A stretch of DNA of 64,000 nucleotides from Nitrosopumilus cobalaminigenes (lineage in GTDB: Archaea; Thermoproteota; Nitrososphaeria; Nitrososphaerales; Nitrosopumilaceae), in contig NZ_CP026993.1 in NCBI RefSeq assembly GCF_013407145.1, forward strand, positions 1 through 64,000. Reading direction: 5' to 3'. The notes beneath the pieces are model-generated. The model was not told the DNA's origin and did no database searches. It worked only from the letters and a program-made list of their open reading frames with translations. Position 1 is the stretch's first letter, and every line of letters begins with the position of its first letter. Of the stretch, positions 43,992 to 53,102 are shown one piece after another. The position numbers and the translations under genes were made by a program.

Positions 43992-44642
43992 CTACTCAAA
44001 AGTAGAAGTAGAGGATTGTGACGAAAGTCCAGTTGAAGATGGTACAGATGGGAATTTATCTCCTATCTGTTGCTCAGCTACTGCGGATGCTTCTTGAAGA
44101 ATCTTTTCGGTTTCTTCACTTGAAACATCAGACTCCATACTAAATGAGTCTCCTGCAAGTGAATCCATCATCAGTCCATTAAGTGTCTGGGTCATACTAT
44201 TCAATTCTGAATCAGCTTCTGGCATGAATCTTCCTAGCGATGACTTCAATCCCTTCATTGTAGACATTGCTGGTCCAATTGCTACCATAGCATCACCAAG
44301 ATCATGAATAGTTGTCAGTCTTAGTTGGACTTGTTCTAATGACATTCTTGCGTTGCCGAGCATCTTTGTAACTTTACGAATTTCAGCTAATTCGTTGGAC
44401 AAAACTCTACTTGTGCTAGTATCATGTTGTTGCATTGCAGTCACGACTCTCTGAAAGAGTTGCGCATCTCTTTCGTGCAGTTTACCTAACATAGAGTCCA
44501 TTTTTGATATTTGGACTTGTAGTTTGTTTACTGCTTGTTGAATTCGTGGTTTTAATGCACCTTGAGGTTTTACTGCATCACGTAGTTTGCCAGTTACGCT
44601 TTGGGTCTCCTGTCGAGCCCAAGTACTATCGAAGTTTGGCAT
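43992..44642 (-). CDS. cdvB: ESCRT-III (CdvB/Snf7) family protein, paralogue 2
   Basis: 216 aa, clearly homologous along its length to the protein at 22638-23279: GALKPRIQQAVNKLQVQI, KLHERDAQLFQRVV, SNELAEIRKVTKML, LKSSLGRFMP. Lacks a winged-helix tail and ends in a Ser-rich stretch. Archaeal CdvB-family polymers act in cell division or membrane remodelling. ATG at 44642; a TCAGGAA half-site is 11-17 bp upstream, and the spacer is shared with the divergent racemase-like gene. Confidence 0.9.
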   Translation of the reverse strand: MPNFDSTWARQETQSVTGKLRDAVKPQGALKPRIQQAVNKLQVQISKMDSMLGKLHERDAQLFQRVVTAMQQHDTSTSRVLSNELAEIRKVTKMLGNARMSLEQVQLRLTTIHDLGDAMVAIGPAMSTMKGLKSSLGRFMPEADSELNSMTQTLNGLMMDSLAGDSFSMESDVSSEETEKILQEASAVAEQQIGDKFPSVPSSTGLSSQSSTSTFE

Positions 44643-44746
44643 GATGAAGAATTCAGGAATTTAGTCTTAATCAACGGTGTAAATTTAGATAAGTTTTAGA
44701 TAAAATTTAGCTAACAAACAATACCTGTGTTTTTATCATATTCCTT

Positions 44747-45511
44747 GTGACTAAAATTGTAGTTTTTGATTCTGGTCTAGGCTCACTATCAATAATCAAA
44801 GCAATCCAAAAAATATCAAAGTCAGAAATAATCTATTTTGCAGATCAGGAAAATTATCCATATGGAAAAAAATCTCAGGCTCAATTATCTAAAATAATCC
44901 AAAACTCAATTATGTTGATAGAAGAAAAATTCTTTCCAGATTTCATAGTTGTAGCCTCAAATACGCCTAGTCTAATGTTAAATGTAACAACAAAGAAAAT
45001 TTTTGATGTAAAACCACCATTGCAAGATGCTAAAAAAAAATCTAAAACAAAACAAATTGGAATTTTAGCAACAAAGAGTGCAATTAACAGTAAAGGTTTA
45101 ACTCAATATATAAAAGAAAATAACTTCTCAAAAAAATTTAATATTTTGAAAATTAATGGATCAGAACTTGTTGATCTAGTAGAATCTGGAAAATTTATTT
45201 CAAACAAAAAATATTGTAATAAAATAATTAAAAAAGTTCTTGAACACCGATTATCTCAAAATAATATAGATGTGGTAACTCTTTCAAGTACACATTTACC
45301 ATTTTTAAAATCATTACTAAAAAAACAATATCCAAAAATTAATTTCATTGATCCAGCTGATATAATTGCTACAAAGATTTATCTAAAAATAAAAAATAAA
45401 CAATCTAAAAAAAATTCATTGAAAATTTTTGTTACGGGAGATATAAAGAAATTTCAAACAAAATTAAATAAAATTGGTATTAAAAAGAAAGTTAATTCTT
45501 TGTCTTCTTAG
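44747..45511 (+). CDS. Glutamate-racemase-like protein with both catalytic cysteines replaced
   Basis: 254 aa. Matches the Asp/Glu racemase fold at VVFDSGLGSLSIIKAI (about residues 4-19), FADQENYPYGKKS (about 31-43), VVASNTPSLM (about 67-76) and VTLSSTHLPFLKSL (about 179-192). In active glutamate racemases the last two contain the catalytic cysteines (ACNT and GCTH); here both are serine. A normal racemase is therefore unlikely; a changed activity or regulatory role is more probable. Archaea of this group lack peptidoglycan. GTG start. Confidence 0.8.
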   Translation: MTKIVVFDSGLGSLSIIKAIQKISKSEIIYFADQENYPYGKKSQAQLSKIIQNSIMLIEEKFFPDFIVVASNTPSLMLNVTTKKIFDVKPPLQDAKKKSKTKQIGILATKSAINSKGLTQYIKENNFSKKFNILKINGSELVDLVESGKFISNKKYCNKIIKKVLEHRLSQNNIDVVTLSSTHLPFLKSLLKKQYPKINFIDPADIIATKIYLKIKNKQSKKNSLKIFVTGDIKKFQTKLNKIGIKKKVNSLSS

Positions 45512-46262
45512 CTTTTCTATAACCATGACTAAATTTTTTGTCATATAGTTTAGAGTATTCATATGTTTCAGGATCAATTACATCACTAATTATTACAATT
45601 GCAGTTCTTGTAATTTTTTCTTCTTTAATTTTTTTTGCAATATCACCTAATGTCCCTTTAATTATTTTTTGATCTTTCCAACTAGCTCTATACACAACTG
45701 CAACTGGTGTAGATTTTTTGTAACCCCCTGCAATTGCTTCTGTAACTAAATTAGAAATCAACTGAATACTAAGATAAAAAATTAATGTTGCTTTATGTTT
45801 TGCAAGCTCTGAAATTTTTTCACGTTTAGGAACTTTGGTTCTTGATTCTGCCCTGGTAACAATAATTGTTTGTGTAACTCCAGGAAGTGTTAATTGCATT
45901 CCAAGTGCTGCAGCTGAGGCTAAAAATGCAGTAACTCCAGGGACAACTGTAGATTTGATTCCTTTTTTTTCAAGATTATCAATCTGTTCTTTAATTGCAC
46001 CATAAATTGAAGGATCACCGTCATGTAATCTCACAACAAGTTTGTCTTTTTTTGCATTTTTGTAAAGTAGATCAAAAATTTCTTCTCTAACTAATTTAGC
46101 TGCATCATGTAACTTTCCTTTTTTACAAAGCTTCAAAATTGGTTCAGGAATTAAAGAACCTGAATATACTACAACATCTGCTTTCTGAATTAATTTTTTA
46201 GCTTTAACAGTAATTAGTTCTGGATCACCTGGACCGCATCCAACAAAAAAAACGTTAGACAC
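45492..46262 (-). CDS. cbiF: Cobalt-precorrin-4 C11-methyltransferase CbiF
   Basis: SAM-dependent corrin methyltransferase, 256 aa: VGCGPGDPELITVKA (about residues 6-20), RLHDGDPSIYGAIKEQ (about 78-93), VVPGVTAFLASAAALG (about 105-120) and VTRAESRTKVP (about 135-145), the last being characteristic of CbiF/CobM. Overlaps the preceding cbiL by 8 bp; a lysine-rich tail follows. Part of the cbiT-cbiL-cbiF unit. Confidence 0.93.
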   Translation of the reverse strand: MSNVFFVGCGPGDPELITVKAKKLIQKADVVVYSGSLIPEPILKLCKKGKLHDAAKLVREEIFDLLYKNAKKDKLVVRLHDGDPSIYGAIKEQIDNLEKKGIKSTVVPGVTAFLASAAALGMQLTLPGVTQTIIVTRAESRTKVPKREKISELAKHKATLIFYLSIQLISNLVTEAIAGGYKKSTPVAVVYRASWKDQKIIKGTLGDIAKKIKEEKITRTAIVIISDVIDPETYEYSKLYDKKFSHGYRKAKKTKN

Positions 46263-46977
46263 GTTTAACCACCAAGATTGAGAAGTATTTTGTAGTTAAC
46301 GATTCATCATTTACTTCACCCAAAGTCATTTTACGAATAATTTCATTTTCTGTTCCTAGATCTTGTCCAATAGCAAAAATTGAATCATCGGGAAATCCAG
46401 ATTCTTTTAAAACTTCAATTACCTTGTCAAAATATCTTCCATCTTTAAGAAATATCATAGATTCTGAATTTTTTGCAATTTCTTTTACACTTGATAAATC
46501 ATAACAAGATGGAATGATAGCAACTTTTTCTGCACCTTCAGCAATACTTACTCCGACTTTGGATGCAAATGTAAACATGGATACAATTCCAGGAATTACA
46601 CTAATGTTCATGTCAGGGTAATTTTCTGTTAGATCTTTGTGCATGTATATCCAAGTACTATACAAGAAAGGATCACCTACTGTAAGGTAAACAACATTTT
46701 TTCCAGTCAATACTGTTTCAGCCATTATTTTGGCATTTTTTTTCCATGTATCTTCAAGAACATCTTTATCTTTAGTCATTGGAAAAATTAGTTTTACAAT
46801 CTCTTGATTCTTTGATTTATCAATAATTGGTGAAACAACAGCAAATGCAATGCTAGGTCTATCCTCTTTGGATGCTGGACACATTATGATATCTGCATTC
46901 TGAATTGCCTTTACAGCCTTGACAGTTAATAGATCAACATCTCCTGGACCTACTCCTATTCCAATTAATCCAGGCAT
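46255..46977 (-). CDS. cbiL: Cobalt-precorrin-2 C20-methyltransferase CbiL
   Basis: SAM-dependent corrin methyltransferase, 240 aa: GIGVGPGDVDLLTVKAVKAI (about 6-25), VYLTVGDPFLYSTWIYMH (about 95-112) and SVIPGIVSMFTFASKVG (about 124-140). The YSTWIY segment is typical of CbiL/CobI. Middle gene of the cbiT-cbiL-cbiF unit. Confidence 0.92.
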   Translation of the reverse strand: MPGLIGIGVGPGDVDLLTVKAVKAIQNADIIMCPASKEDRPSIAFAVVSPIIDKSKNQEIVKLIFPMTKDKDVLEDTWKKNAKIMAETVLTGKNVVYLTVGDPFLYSTWIYMHKDLTENYPDMNISVIPGIVSMFTFASKVGVSIAEGAEKVAIIPSCYDLSSVKEIAKNSESMIFLKDGRYFDKVIEVLKESGFPDDSIFAIGQDLGTENEIIRKMTLGEVNDESLTTKYFSILVVKRV

Positions 46978-47013
46978 GAAAAGTATGGTTTTCTCCCTAA
47001 TTAAAAATCTAGA

Positions 47014-47604
47014 TTAGACTTTAGTTGCAGATATGATGGTTACAGGGTTTCTTGCAAGCATCATGGTACCTGTACTAGTCTTTCTACTCTTAGAAATGGT
47101 TACTTGGGTGATATCGACAGATTCAAACTGTAATTTGTCTAATACTTGTAAGACAGAATAAAGTGTCTCAATCAATATTATTCCAATAACAATTCTTCCA
47201 CCGGATTTTAGTTTATTCTCAGCTAGTTCTACTATATCTCTAGTATCTCCACCAGTTCCACCAATAAAAATAGTATCTGCTTCCTCAAGCTCTAAAATTT
47301 TTTCTTTGGCATTTCCATGAATAAGTGAAATATTAGACACACCAAATTTTTGCATATTCTTTTTTGTTAGTTCAATAGCATTGATATCATAATCAACTGC
47401 CAAAACTTTACCAGATGATTCTATTTGTAATGCAGCTTCAATAGAAATAGAACCACTACCACATCCGATATCATAAACAGTTTGGCCTGGTTTTAATCTA
47501 GCCTTGCTAATTTGAACAACTCTTACTTCTTCTTTAGTAATAGGAACTTTTTCTGCTCTTTCAAATTCTTCATCAGGTATCCCAAGTGTTTTAAAATTCC
47601 ACAT
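47014..47604 (-). CDS. cbiT: Cobalt-precorrin-6B C15-methyltransferase (decarboxylating) CbiT
   Basis: 196 aa class I methyltransferase: GIPDEEFERAEKVPITKEEVR (in parts, about 8-28) is the CbiT-specific lead, followed by the SAM motif VYDIGCGSGSISIEAA (about 43-58) and IFIGGTGGDT (about 112-121). Partner of CbiE, which is encoded separately at 4369-5082. cbiL begins 36 bp downstream. Confidence 0.93.
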   Translation of the reverse strand: MWNFKTLGIPDEEFERAEKVPITKEEVRVVQISKARLKPGQTVYDIGCGSGSISIEAALQIESSGKVLAVDYDINAIELTKKNMQKFGVSNISLIHGNAKEKILELEEADTIFIGGTGGDTRDIVELAENKLKSGGRIVIGIILIETLYSVLQVLDKLQFESVDITQVTISKSRKTSTGTMMLARNPVTIISATKV

Positions 47605-47632
47605 TTAGTAAAACCACTTTATTATTTTTAAA

Positions 47633-48112
47633 TCAGATATTAATTCCACTAGAAACACTTCCTAAATGGGTTAATGTATAACTCACAATCCACGAAAACA
47701 AGTAGAGGAAAACATAGCTACCAATAGCTTGTGTAACAACTTTTTTTCTATCAGATGAAGGTAATTGCATTTTCATTCCTTTTGCAACTATTACAGTTGC
47801 AAAGAAAATTCCAATCATAAATCCAATTGATGCCCACCTTCTATCTTCACCTTCAATATCTTCAAAGATGAAAGTAGCTGAAGTTCCTGCAATTACAGCT
47901 AAAGCTACACGCATCCAAAATAATTTATTTAATTTTCTATCTTTTTCACTTTTCTCAGCAACACTTACTGGCGGATCACCTGAAGGCGTTTCTGGTACAG
48001 GTTCAGTATTTTCAGTTTCTGGAGCCTCAACTGGAATATCCTCTACAGATTCTTTTTTTGAAGCATTTGGATCAATTGTAGGTTCAGATTTTTTCTTTTT
48101 GAATTTTGCCAA
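47633..48112 (-). CDS. Membrane protein with acidic N-terminal tail
   Basis: 159 aa: residues 1-60 are soluble, K/E/P-rich (EDIPVEAPETENTEPVPETP), followed by three membrane helices (WMRVALAVIAGTSATFIF, WASIGFMIGIFFATVIVA, AIGSYVFLYLFSWIVSYTL). Unknown function. Divergent from rqcH. Confidence 0.6.
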   Translation of the reverse strand: MAKFKKKKSEPTIDPNASKKESVEDIPVEAPETENTEPVPETPSGDPPVSVAEKSEKDRKLNKLFWMRVALAVIAGTSATFIFEDIEGEDRRWASIGFMIGIFFATVIVAKGMKMQLPSSDRKKVVTQAIGSYVFLYLFSWIVSYTLTHLGSVSSGINI

Positions 48113-48206
48113 GTAAATTTCTAGCGTGACTCAAGCAGACCAAGTTTAATATCTTTGGCCAATGTTTGTGCATATCAAAGCAAGAGTATAATTTTAGACA
48201 AAATTC

Positions 48207-50162
48207 ATGATGATTATGGCTTTAGCAGGGATTGAATTGCGATATTTAGTAGACAATATTTCAAAACAAGTTGAAGGATACTACGTCAGTAACATTTACG
48301 GAATTTCAAAAGACAGCATTTTGTTCAAACTCCATCATACAGAAAAAAGTGATCTCTTCATGATGATATCAACTTCTGGTGTTTGGTTAACTACAGTAAA
48401 AATAGATCAAATGGAACCAAACAGATTACTCAAAAGATTACGAAGTGATCTTCTTCGTTTAAAATTAAAGAAAATTGAACAAATCGGGGCAGAAAGAATT
48501 GCATATTTTACATTTGAGGGATTTGGAAAAGAGTTTGTTTTAGTTGGGGAATTTTTTGGAGATGGTAACATTTTACTCTGCAATAATGAAATGAAAATTT
48601 TAGCGTTACAGCATTCAATAGATGTCAGACATAGAAAACTAAGTGTTGGATTAGAATATGTTCAACCACCAAGTGGAGGTCTTGACATTTTTAATATTAA
48701 AGAATCTGATTTTGATGAATTAAAAATTACAGATTTAGTTGCTGCAAAATGGTTTGGTAGAACATTAGGTTTGCCAAAAAAATATGTTGAAGCAGTTTTT
48801 GAAATTGCAGAAGTTGATGGTAAAAAAATTGGAAATTTACTAAATGAAGATGAAAGAAGGAAAATTTTTGAGACGGTAAAGAAAATAGTTTCAGATGTTG
48901 TATCAGGAAATCATGATGCTGTTATTGTTAGAAATGAAAAAATAGAAGTTCTACCTGTTAAATTAGGAAAGTTAGAAGGAGAAGTAACACCTGCAAATAG
49001 TTTCATTGAGGGATTAGATACAGTATTTACTGAAAATATTATCAAAAAAGGAAAATTAGTACAATCAACTGGTTCTGATAAAAAAATTAAGGAACTACAA
49101 ACACAAATTTCAGAACAAGAAAAAGCTATTGAAACTGTAAAAGAGAGATCAAAAAATATCACAACCGTTGCAAATTCACTTTTTGAAATGGTATCAAAGG
49201 GGATTTTTTCAATTGAGGATACTTCTGCTCAAGAAATATTGGCATCTAATAATGCAAAATTAATCAGTGAAAAAGGAATTCCATTAATTGTTGTTCAAGA
49301 TGAAAAAATTAAGATTAACACTCAATCTCCCTTACAATCAATTGCATCCGTATTATTCAATGAAGCAAAAAAACAATCAGGTGCAATAACTTCAATTCAA
49401 GCAATTAAAGAGAAGACAGAGAAAAAGTTAGAAAAATTCCAGAGTAAAACAGATGCTGAAAAAGATTTGATAGTAGTTTCAGAAATTAGAAAAAAGAATT
49501 GGTATGAAAGGTACAGATGGTTCTTTACAACTGATGGATATCTTACCATAGGTGGAAGGGATGCTGCATCAAATTCTGCAGTAATTAGAAAACATTTAGA
49601 TAAAAATGACAAAGTTTTTCATGGTGATATTTTTGGTTCTCCATTTTTTATTTTAAAAGATGCTGAAACAGCACCTGATTCTAGTATGAGTGAAATTGCA
49701 CATGCAACTGTTTGTTTTAGTAGAGCATGGAGAGAAGGATTGTATGGTGTAAGTGCATATTGGGTTCATCCAGATCAAGTGAAAAAATCAGCACCAAGTG
49801 GAGAATTCCTTCCAAAAGGTTCCTTTACTATTGAAGGACAAAGAAATTTTATCAAATCAGAAACACTCCGATTAGCTGTAGGAATTATGCCTATAGATGA
49901 TGATTATGTATTAACTTGCGGTCCTCCTGAACCAATCAAAAAAAATTCTCTTTGTTATGCAATTATTGAACCACATGGGTTAGAGATGGCAGAAGCTGCT
50001 AAAAAAATTAGATTAGAATTTTTAAAAATGTTTGAAGACATTACAAGAAAAATAAACATTGATGAATTTGTGCGTGCATTACCTGCTGGAAAAAGTCAAA
50101 TCATTAAAATAGAAATTGGTAATTCACAAAAAGGAAATCTTATTGACCTGGAAGAAGAATAG
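48207..50162 (+). CDS. rqcH: RqcH/NEMF/Rqc2-family ribosome quality-control protein
   Basis: 651 aa NFACT protein: NFACT-N (about 1-130, GIELRYLVDNISKQVEGYYVSNIY), helix-hairpin and coiled-coil middle (about 300-430, LQTQISEQEKAIETVKERSK) and NFACT-R/DUF814 (about 440-560, RYRWFFTTDGYLTIGGRDAASN). These bind stalled large ribosomal subunits, and in bacteria and eukaryotes add C-terminal alanine-type tails. The GGRDAASN site needed for tRNA action is intact. Several methionines at the start (M1, M2, M4) make the exact start uncertain. Confidence 0.93.
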   Translation: MMIMALAGIELRYLVDNISKQVEGYYVSNIYGISKDSILFKLHHTEKSDLFMMISTSGVWLTTVKIDQMEPNRLLKRLRSDLLRLKLKKIEQIGAERIAYFTFEGFGKEFVLVGEFFGDGNILLCNNEMKILALQHSIDVRHRKLSVGLEYVQPPSGGLDIFNIKESDFDELKITDLVAAKWFGRTLGLPKKYVEAVFEIAEVDGKKIGNLLNEDERRKIFETVKKIVSDVVSGNHDAVIVRNEKIEVLPVKLGKLEGEVTPANSFIEGLDTVFTENIIKKGKLVQSTGSDKKIKELQTQISEQEKAIETVKERSKNITTVANSLFEMVSKGIFSIEDTSAQEILASNNAKLISEKGIPLIVVQDEKIKINTQSPLQSIASVLFNEAKKQSGAITSIQAIKEKTEKKLEKFQSKTDAEKDLIVVSEIRKKNWYERYRWFFTTDGYLTIGGRDAASNSAVIRKHLDKNDKVFHGDIFGSPFFILKDAETAPDSSMSEIAHATVCFSRAWREGLYGVSAYWVHPDQVKKSAPSGEFLPKGSFTIEGQRNFIKSETLRLAVGIMPIDDDYVLTCGPPEPIKKNSLCYAIIEPHGLEMAEAAKKIRLEFLKMFEDITRKINIDEFVRALPAGKSQIIKIEIGNSQKGNLIDLEEE

Positions 50163-50928
50163 CTATCTCATAAGTTACATTATCACCATTTTTAGCAATC
50201 CAACCGTTTAATTCAACTTCTATAACTGGTAATACATTATCACCAAACTGCATTTCTGCATAGAAGACACCATTGAATTGATTTCGTTTCATAACAACAC
50301 TGTCACCATATTTACCTACAATACGTTTTTCACCATCATAATCAATAACATCTAATTCACCAAAATCTCTTAGCAAAGTGTATCCTAACGGTAAATGCAC
50401 CTTAATTGTGTCTCCTTTTTTATAATCAACCAAGTTTCCATTACTATCTCTGATGATAATAATGGCATAACCGTTTTCTGATTCATCAATCCAACTCATA
50501 TTTCTTACAATTTTTTTGGTATTTTGAAATGCAATATCATTTGTTGGATCTATTGTAAGTGATTTGTAAAATGCTTCAAATGACTCTACAATTTTTTGTT
50601 GTTTAATTAGAGCTATCCCTTTATTGTTTAATGCTTTAGTATTATTTTCATCAAGCAATAATACACTGTCAAAATTATTGAGCGCATTTTCATATAATTC
50701 TAATTCAATAAAAATACCTCCTTTGTTATTGAGCGCATTAACATTTTCTGGATCTATTTCTAAAATTTGATTAACATAAATTAATGCCTCATCAAATTTT
50801 TCTTCATTTATTTTTTCAAGTATCTTTTGTTCAAGAGATATAATATCATCTTCATTACTTGCTGATATTTCTAAATATGAAATTGGAAGAATCATTATAG
50901 ATGCAAGTAAAATTATCAAATACTTCAA
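50140..50928 (-). CDS. Exported TPR-repeat protein
   Basis: 262 aa: signal peptide 1-22 (ISYLEISAS), then three to four TPR units (about 35-140; ALIYVNQILEIDPENVNALNNKGGIF, ENALNNFDSVLLLDENNTKALNNKGIALI in parts) for protein binding, and a beta-rich C-terminal domain (about 150-262). Overlaps the rqcH 3' end by 23 bp. Role unknown. Confidence 0.75.
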   Translation of the reverse strand: MKYLIILLASIMILPISYLEISASNEDDIISLEQKILEKINEEKFDEALIYVNQILEIDPENVNALNNKGGIFIELELYENALNNFDSVLLLDENNTKALNNKGIALIKQQKIVESFEAFYKSLTIDPTNDIAFQNTKKIVRNMSWIDESENGYAIIIIRDSNGNLVDYKKGDTIKVHLPLGYTLLRDFGELDVIDYDGEKRIVGKYGDSVVMKRNQFNGVFYAEMQFGDNVLPVIEVELNGWIAKNGDNVTYEIAILLPGQ

Positions 50929-50984
50929 GATGTTCTATTTACAACAATGCATTAATTAAATAATTGTATGAATTTCTAATTCGT

Positions 50985-51764
50985 ATGAATAAATTAGTAT
51001 TTTTTATTTCACTATTGGTCCTATTGAATTTTCCAACTTCCTTTGCTGAACCAAATGAAATTCTAATTACCTTTTCAGATACAATGGAGCAAGTAGAATT
51101 TGATGGTAAATGGACATTTGGTTCTGAATGGAAGGCGTCTAGTTTAGAAACATTTGGAGTAAATAAAATTCGAATGGCACATCAAGGTGACTTCATTTAT
51201 GTTATGATTAATCAGTTATCAGATACAACGTATAACAAAGGATCTGACAAGGCGATGATTTGTTTTGATACTATAAATGATAAATCTGTAGTTCCTAATG
51301 AAGACGATTATTGTTTTATTGCAATTCTAGAGGGAAAATCTGTTTTTACTTTACAGGGAGGATCTCCATTCCCATTTACAAGCTACTATAACAAAATTAT
51401 TAATCATGATGATTTACTTGCGATAGGTACAATGTCTGATGGAAATGATCGATATTCAAAAATTCCGCACACAACTTACGAATTCAAAATTCCAATCGAA
51501 ATTTTTGGACGAAATAATGTTTATGGATTTTATTTAGAGACTTTTGATGCAAGTAACGGTCAATCATATAGTTGGCCTGAAGTAATTAACAAAACAAACT
51601 CAATTAAAATTCCTCCACCTAATTTATGGGGAGAAATTATTTCTATAGATAAATCTCTTCCAGAATTCCCTTTGCCCTTTGTAGTTTTTACAATAATGTT
51701 TCTATCTGTGATTATTCTGTCAAAAAAACTGAATTATGGACGCTTAAGAATTAATATTCATTGA
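50985..51764 (+). CDS. Exported protein with C-terminal anchor
   Basis: Start at ATG 50985 (MNKLVFFISLLVLLNF) rather than TTG 50964. About 259 aa: signal peptide to about residue 22 (TSFAEP), beta-sandwich-like domain (MEQVEFDGKWTFGSEWKAS, resembling carbohydrate-binding or DOMON-type sugar/haem modules), and a C-terminal helix (LPFVVFTIMFLSVIILS) plus short basic tail. Family not certain. Followed after 16 bp by the glycosyltransferase gene. Confidence 0.65.
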   Translation: MNKLVFFISLLVLLNFPTSFAEPNEILITFSDTMEQVEFDGKWTFGSEWKASSLETFGVNKIRMAHQGDFIYVMINQLSDTTYNKGSDKAMICFDTINDKSVVPNEDDYCFIAILEGKSVFTLQGGSPFPFTSYYNKIINHDDLLAIGTMSDGNDRYSKIPHTTYEFKIPIEIFGRNNVYGFYLETFDASNGQSYSWPEVINKTNSIKIPPPNLWGEIISIDKSLPEFPLPFVVFTIMFLSVIILSKKLNYGRLRINIH

Positions 51765-51780
51765 ATTTTTGTGAGATAAA

Positions 51781-52950
51781 ATGTATTCTGAAACTAATTT
51801 AATTGAAAATAAGAAAAAAGTTTCAATCATTCTGCCAACTTATAATGAATCACAAAATATTATCCAAATTTTAAAATCAATTGAAGAGCACTTACCAAAA
51901 AATTTCAAGGCAGAAACAATTGTAGTAGATGATAATTCCCCAGACGGAACTGGAAAAATTGTAGACGACTATCTAAATTTTAAAAAAATTGCTAATAACA
52001 CTATTGATATCATTCATAGAACAACAAAAAGTGGATTAGCATCTGCAATTCTAAAAGGAATTCAACATGCAACTGGTGAAATAATTGTTGTAATGGATAG
52101 TGATTTCTCTCATCCACCACAAATTATTCCAAAAATGTTAGAATCTTTAAAAAAATATCATAGTGATATTGTAATTGCATCAAGATATGCAAAAGGAGGT
52201 TCCATAGAACAATGGACTCTAAAAAGAAAACTAATGAGTAAACTTGCAACAAAAATTGCTAAATCTAGTTTGAATGTATCTGCCAAAGATCCAATGTCTG
52301 GATTTTTCTTGTTTAAAAAAAATCTATTACATGATTTAAAATTCGATGGCATTGGTTACAAACTTTTGTTAGAGATATTAGTAAAAACTAAAGGAGCTAA
52401 AATAACTGAAGTTCCATATACATTCACTAACAGAAAATTTGGTTCAAGTAAATTAGGACTTGATGTAATTTTTAATTATGGTAAATCTGTCTTTAAATTA
52501 TATCGTTATGGAAAAACAATTGAAAGTCAAGAACCAAGAAAATCAATTCGTTTTATTTCCAAGGCTGCTCGTTTTTACACCGTTGGATTATCTGGATTTG
52601 TTGTAAATTATTTAGTATCACTATTACTTGCAGGAAATATTCCCGAACTTTGGTTTGTTCATGCAAATATTTATGGTATTGCAGCTTCTATGACAACAAA
52701 TTTTTTCCTAAACAAGTTTTGGACTTTTGAAGATAGAAGCTTAAAACCTAAAAAAATTATTGTGCAATTCTTAAAGTTTATTGGATTTAGTTCACTTGGT
52801 GCATTGTTACAATTAGGAATAGTCTTTTCATTAATTGATCAATACGAAATTAGTTTTCCAGTTGCATTGTTTATTGGAGTTTTATCTGCAGCTTTTGGAA
52901 ATTTTATTTTAAACAAAAAATTAACTTTCAAAGAAAAAACCTGGGATTAA
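51781..52950 (+). CDS. Dolichol-phosphate mannose synthase-like GT2 fused to GtrA domain
   Basis: 389 aa: GT-A glycosyltransferase (about 12-240) with SIILPTYNESQNI, VVDDNSPDGTG (about 44-54), VMDSDFSHPP (DxD, about 104-113) and DPMSGFFLFKK (about 171-181), followed by a GtrA-like domain of four membrane helices (about 258-385; FYTVGLSGFVVNYLVSLLL, MTTNFFLNKFWTFEDRSLK). It likely transfers mannose or glucose to polyprenyl phosphate for surface glycosylation. Confidence 0.9.
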   Translation: MYSETNLIENKKKVSIILPTYNESQNIIQILKSIEEHLPKNFKAETIVVDDNSPDGTGKIVDDYLNFKKIANNTIDIIHRTTKSGLASAILKGIQHATGEIIVVMDSDFSHPPQIIPKMLESLKKYHSDIVIASRYAKGGSIEQWTLKRKLMSKLATKIAKSSLNVSAKDPMSGFFLFKKNLLHDLKFDGIGYKLLLEILVKTKGAKITEVPYTFTNRKFGSSKLGLDVIFNYGKSVFKLYRYGKTIESQEPRKSIRFISKAARFYTVGLSGFVVNYLVSLLLAGNIPELWFVHANIYGIAASMTTNFFLNKFWTFEDRSLKPKKIIVQFLKFIGFSSLGALLQLGIVFSLIDQYEISFPVALFIGVLSAAFGNFILNKKLTFKEKTWD

Positions 52951-53010
52951 TTTTTTAATAATTTTTTAGAAAATTTTCTTCAAAATTACAGTTTTTTCTA
53001 ATTGCCACTT

Positions 53011-53025
53011 TGGATCTATGATCCA
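53011..53025. promoter_or_regulatory. Inverted repeat upstream of giant surface protein
   Basis: TGGATC-TAT-GATCCA: perfect 6-bp arms with a 3-nt spacer, 78-92 bp upstream of the 53103 start, in a 150-bp gap that also holds CCATGG and poly-T runs. Possible operator, or end-of-operon hairpin for the glycosyltransferase gene. Confidence 0.35.
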
Positions 53026-53102
53026 TGGTAATTTCCATCGTGGAATCTTGATCTTAGTCGTATTTCCTTTCCCCTCTTATCGTTTCAACCCTCATTTTTT
53101 AC

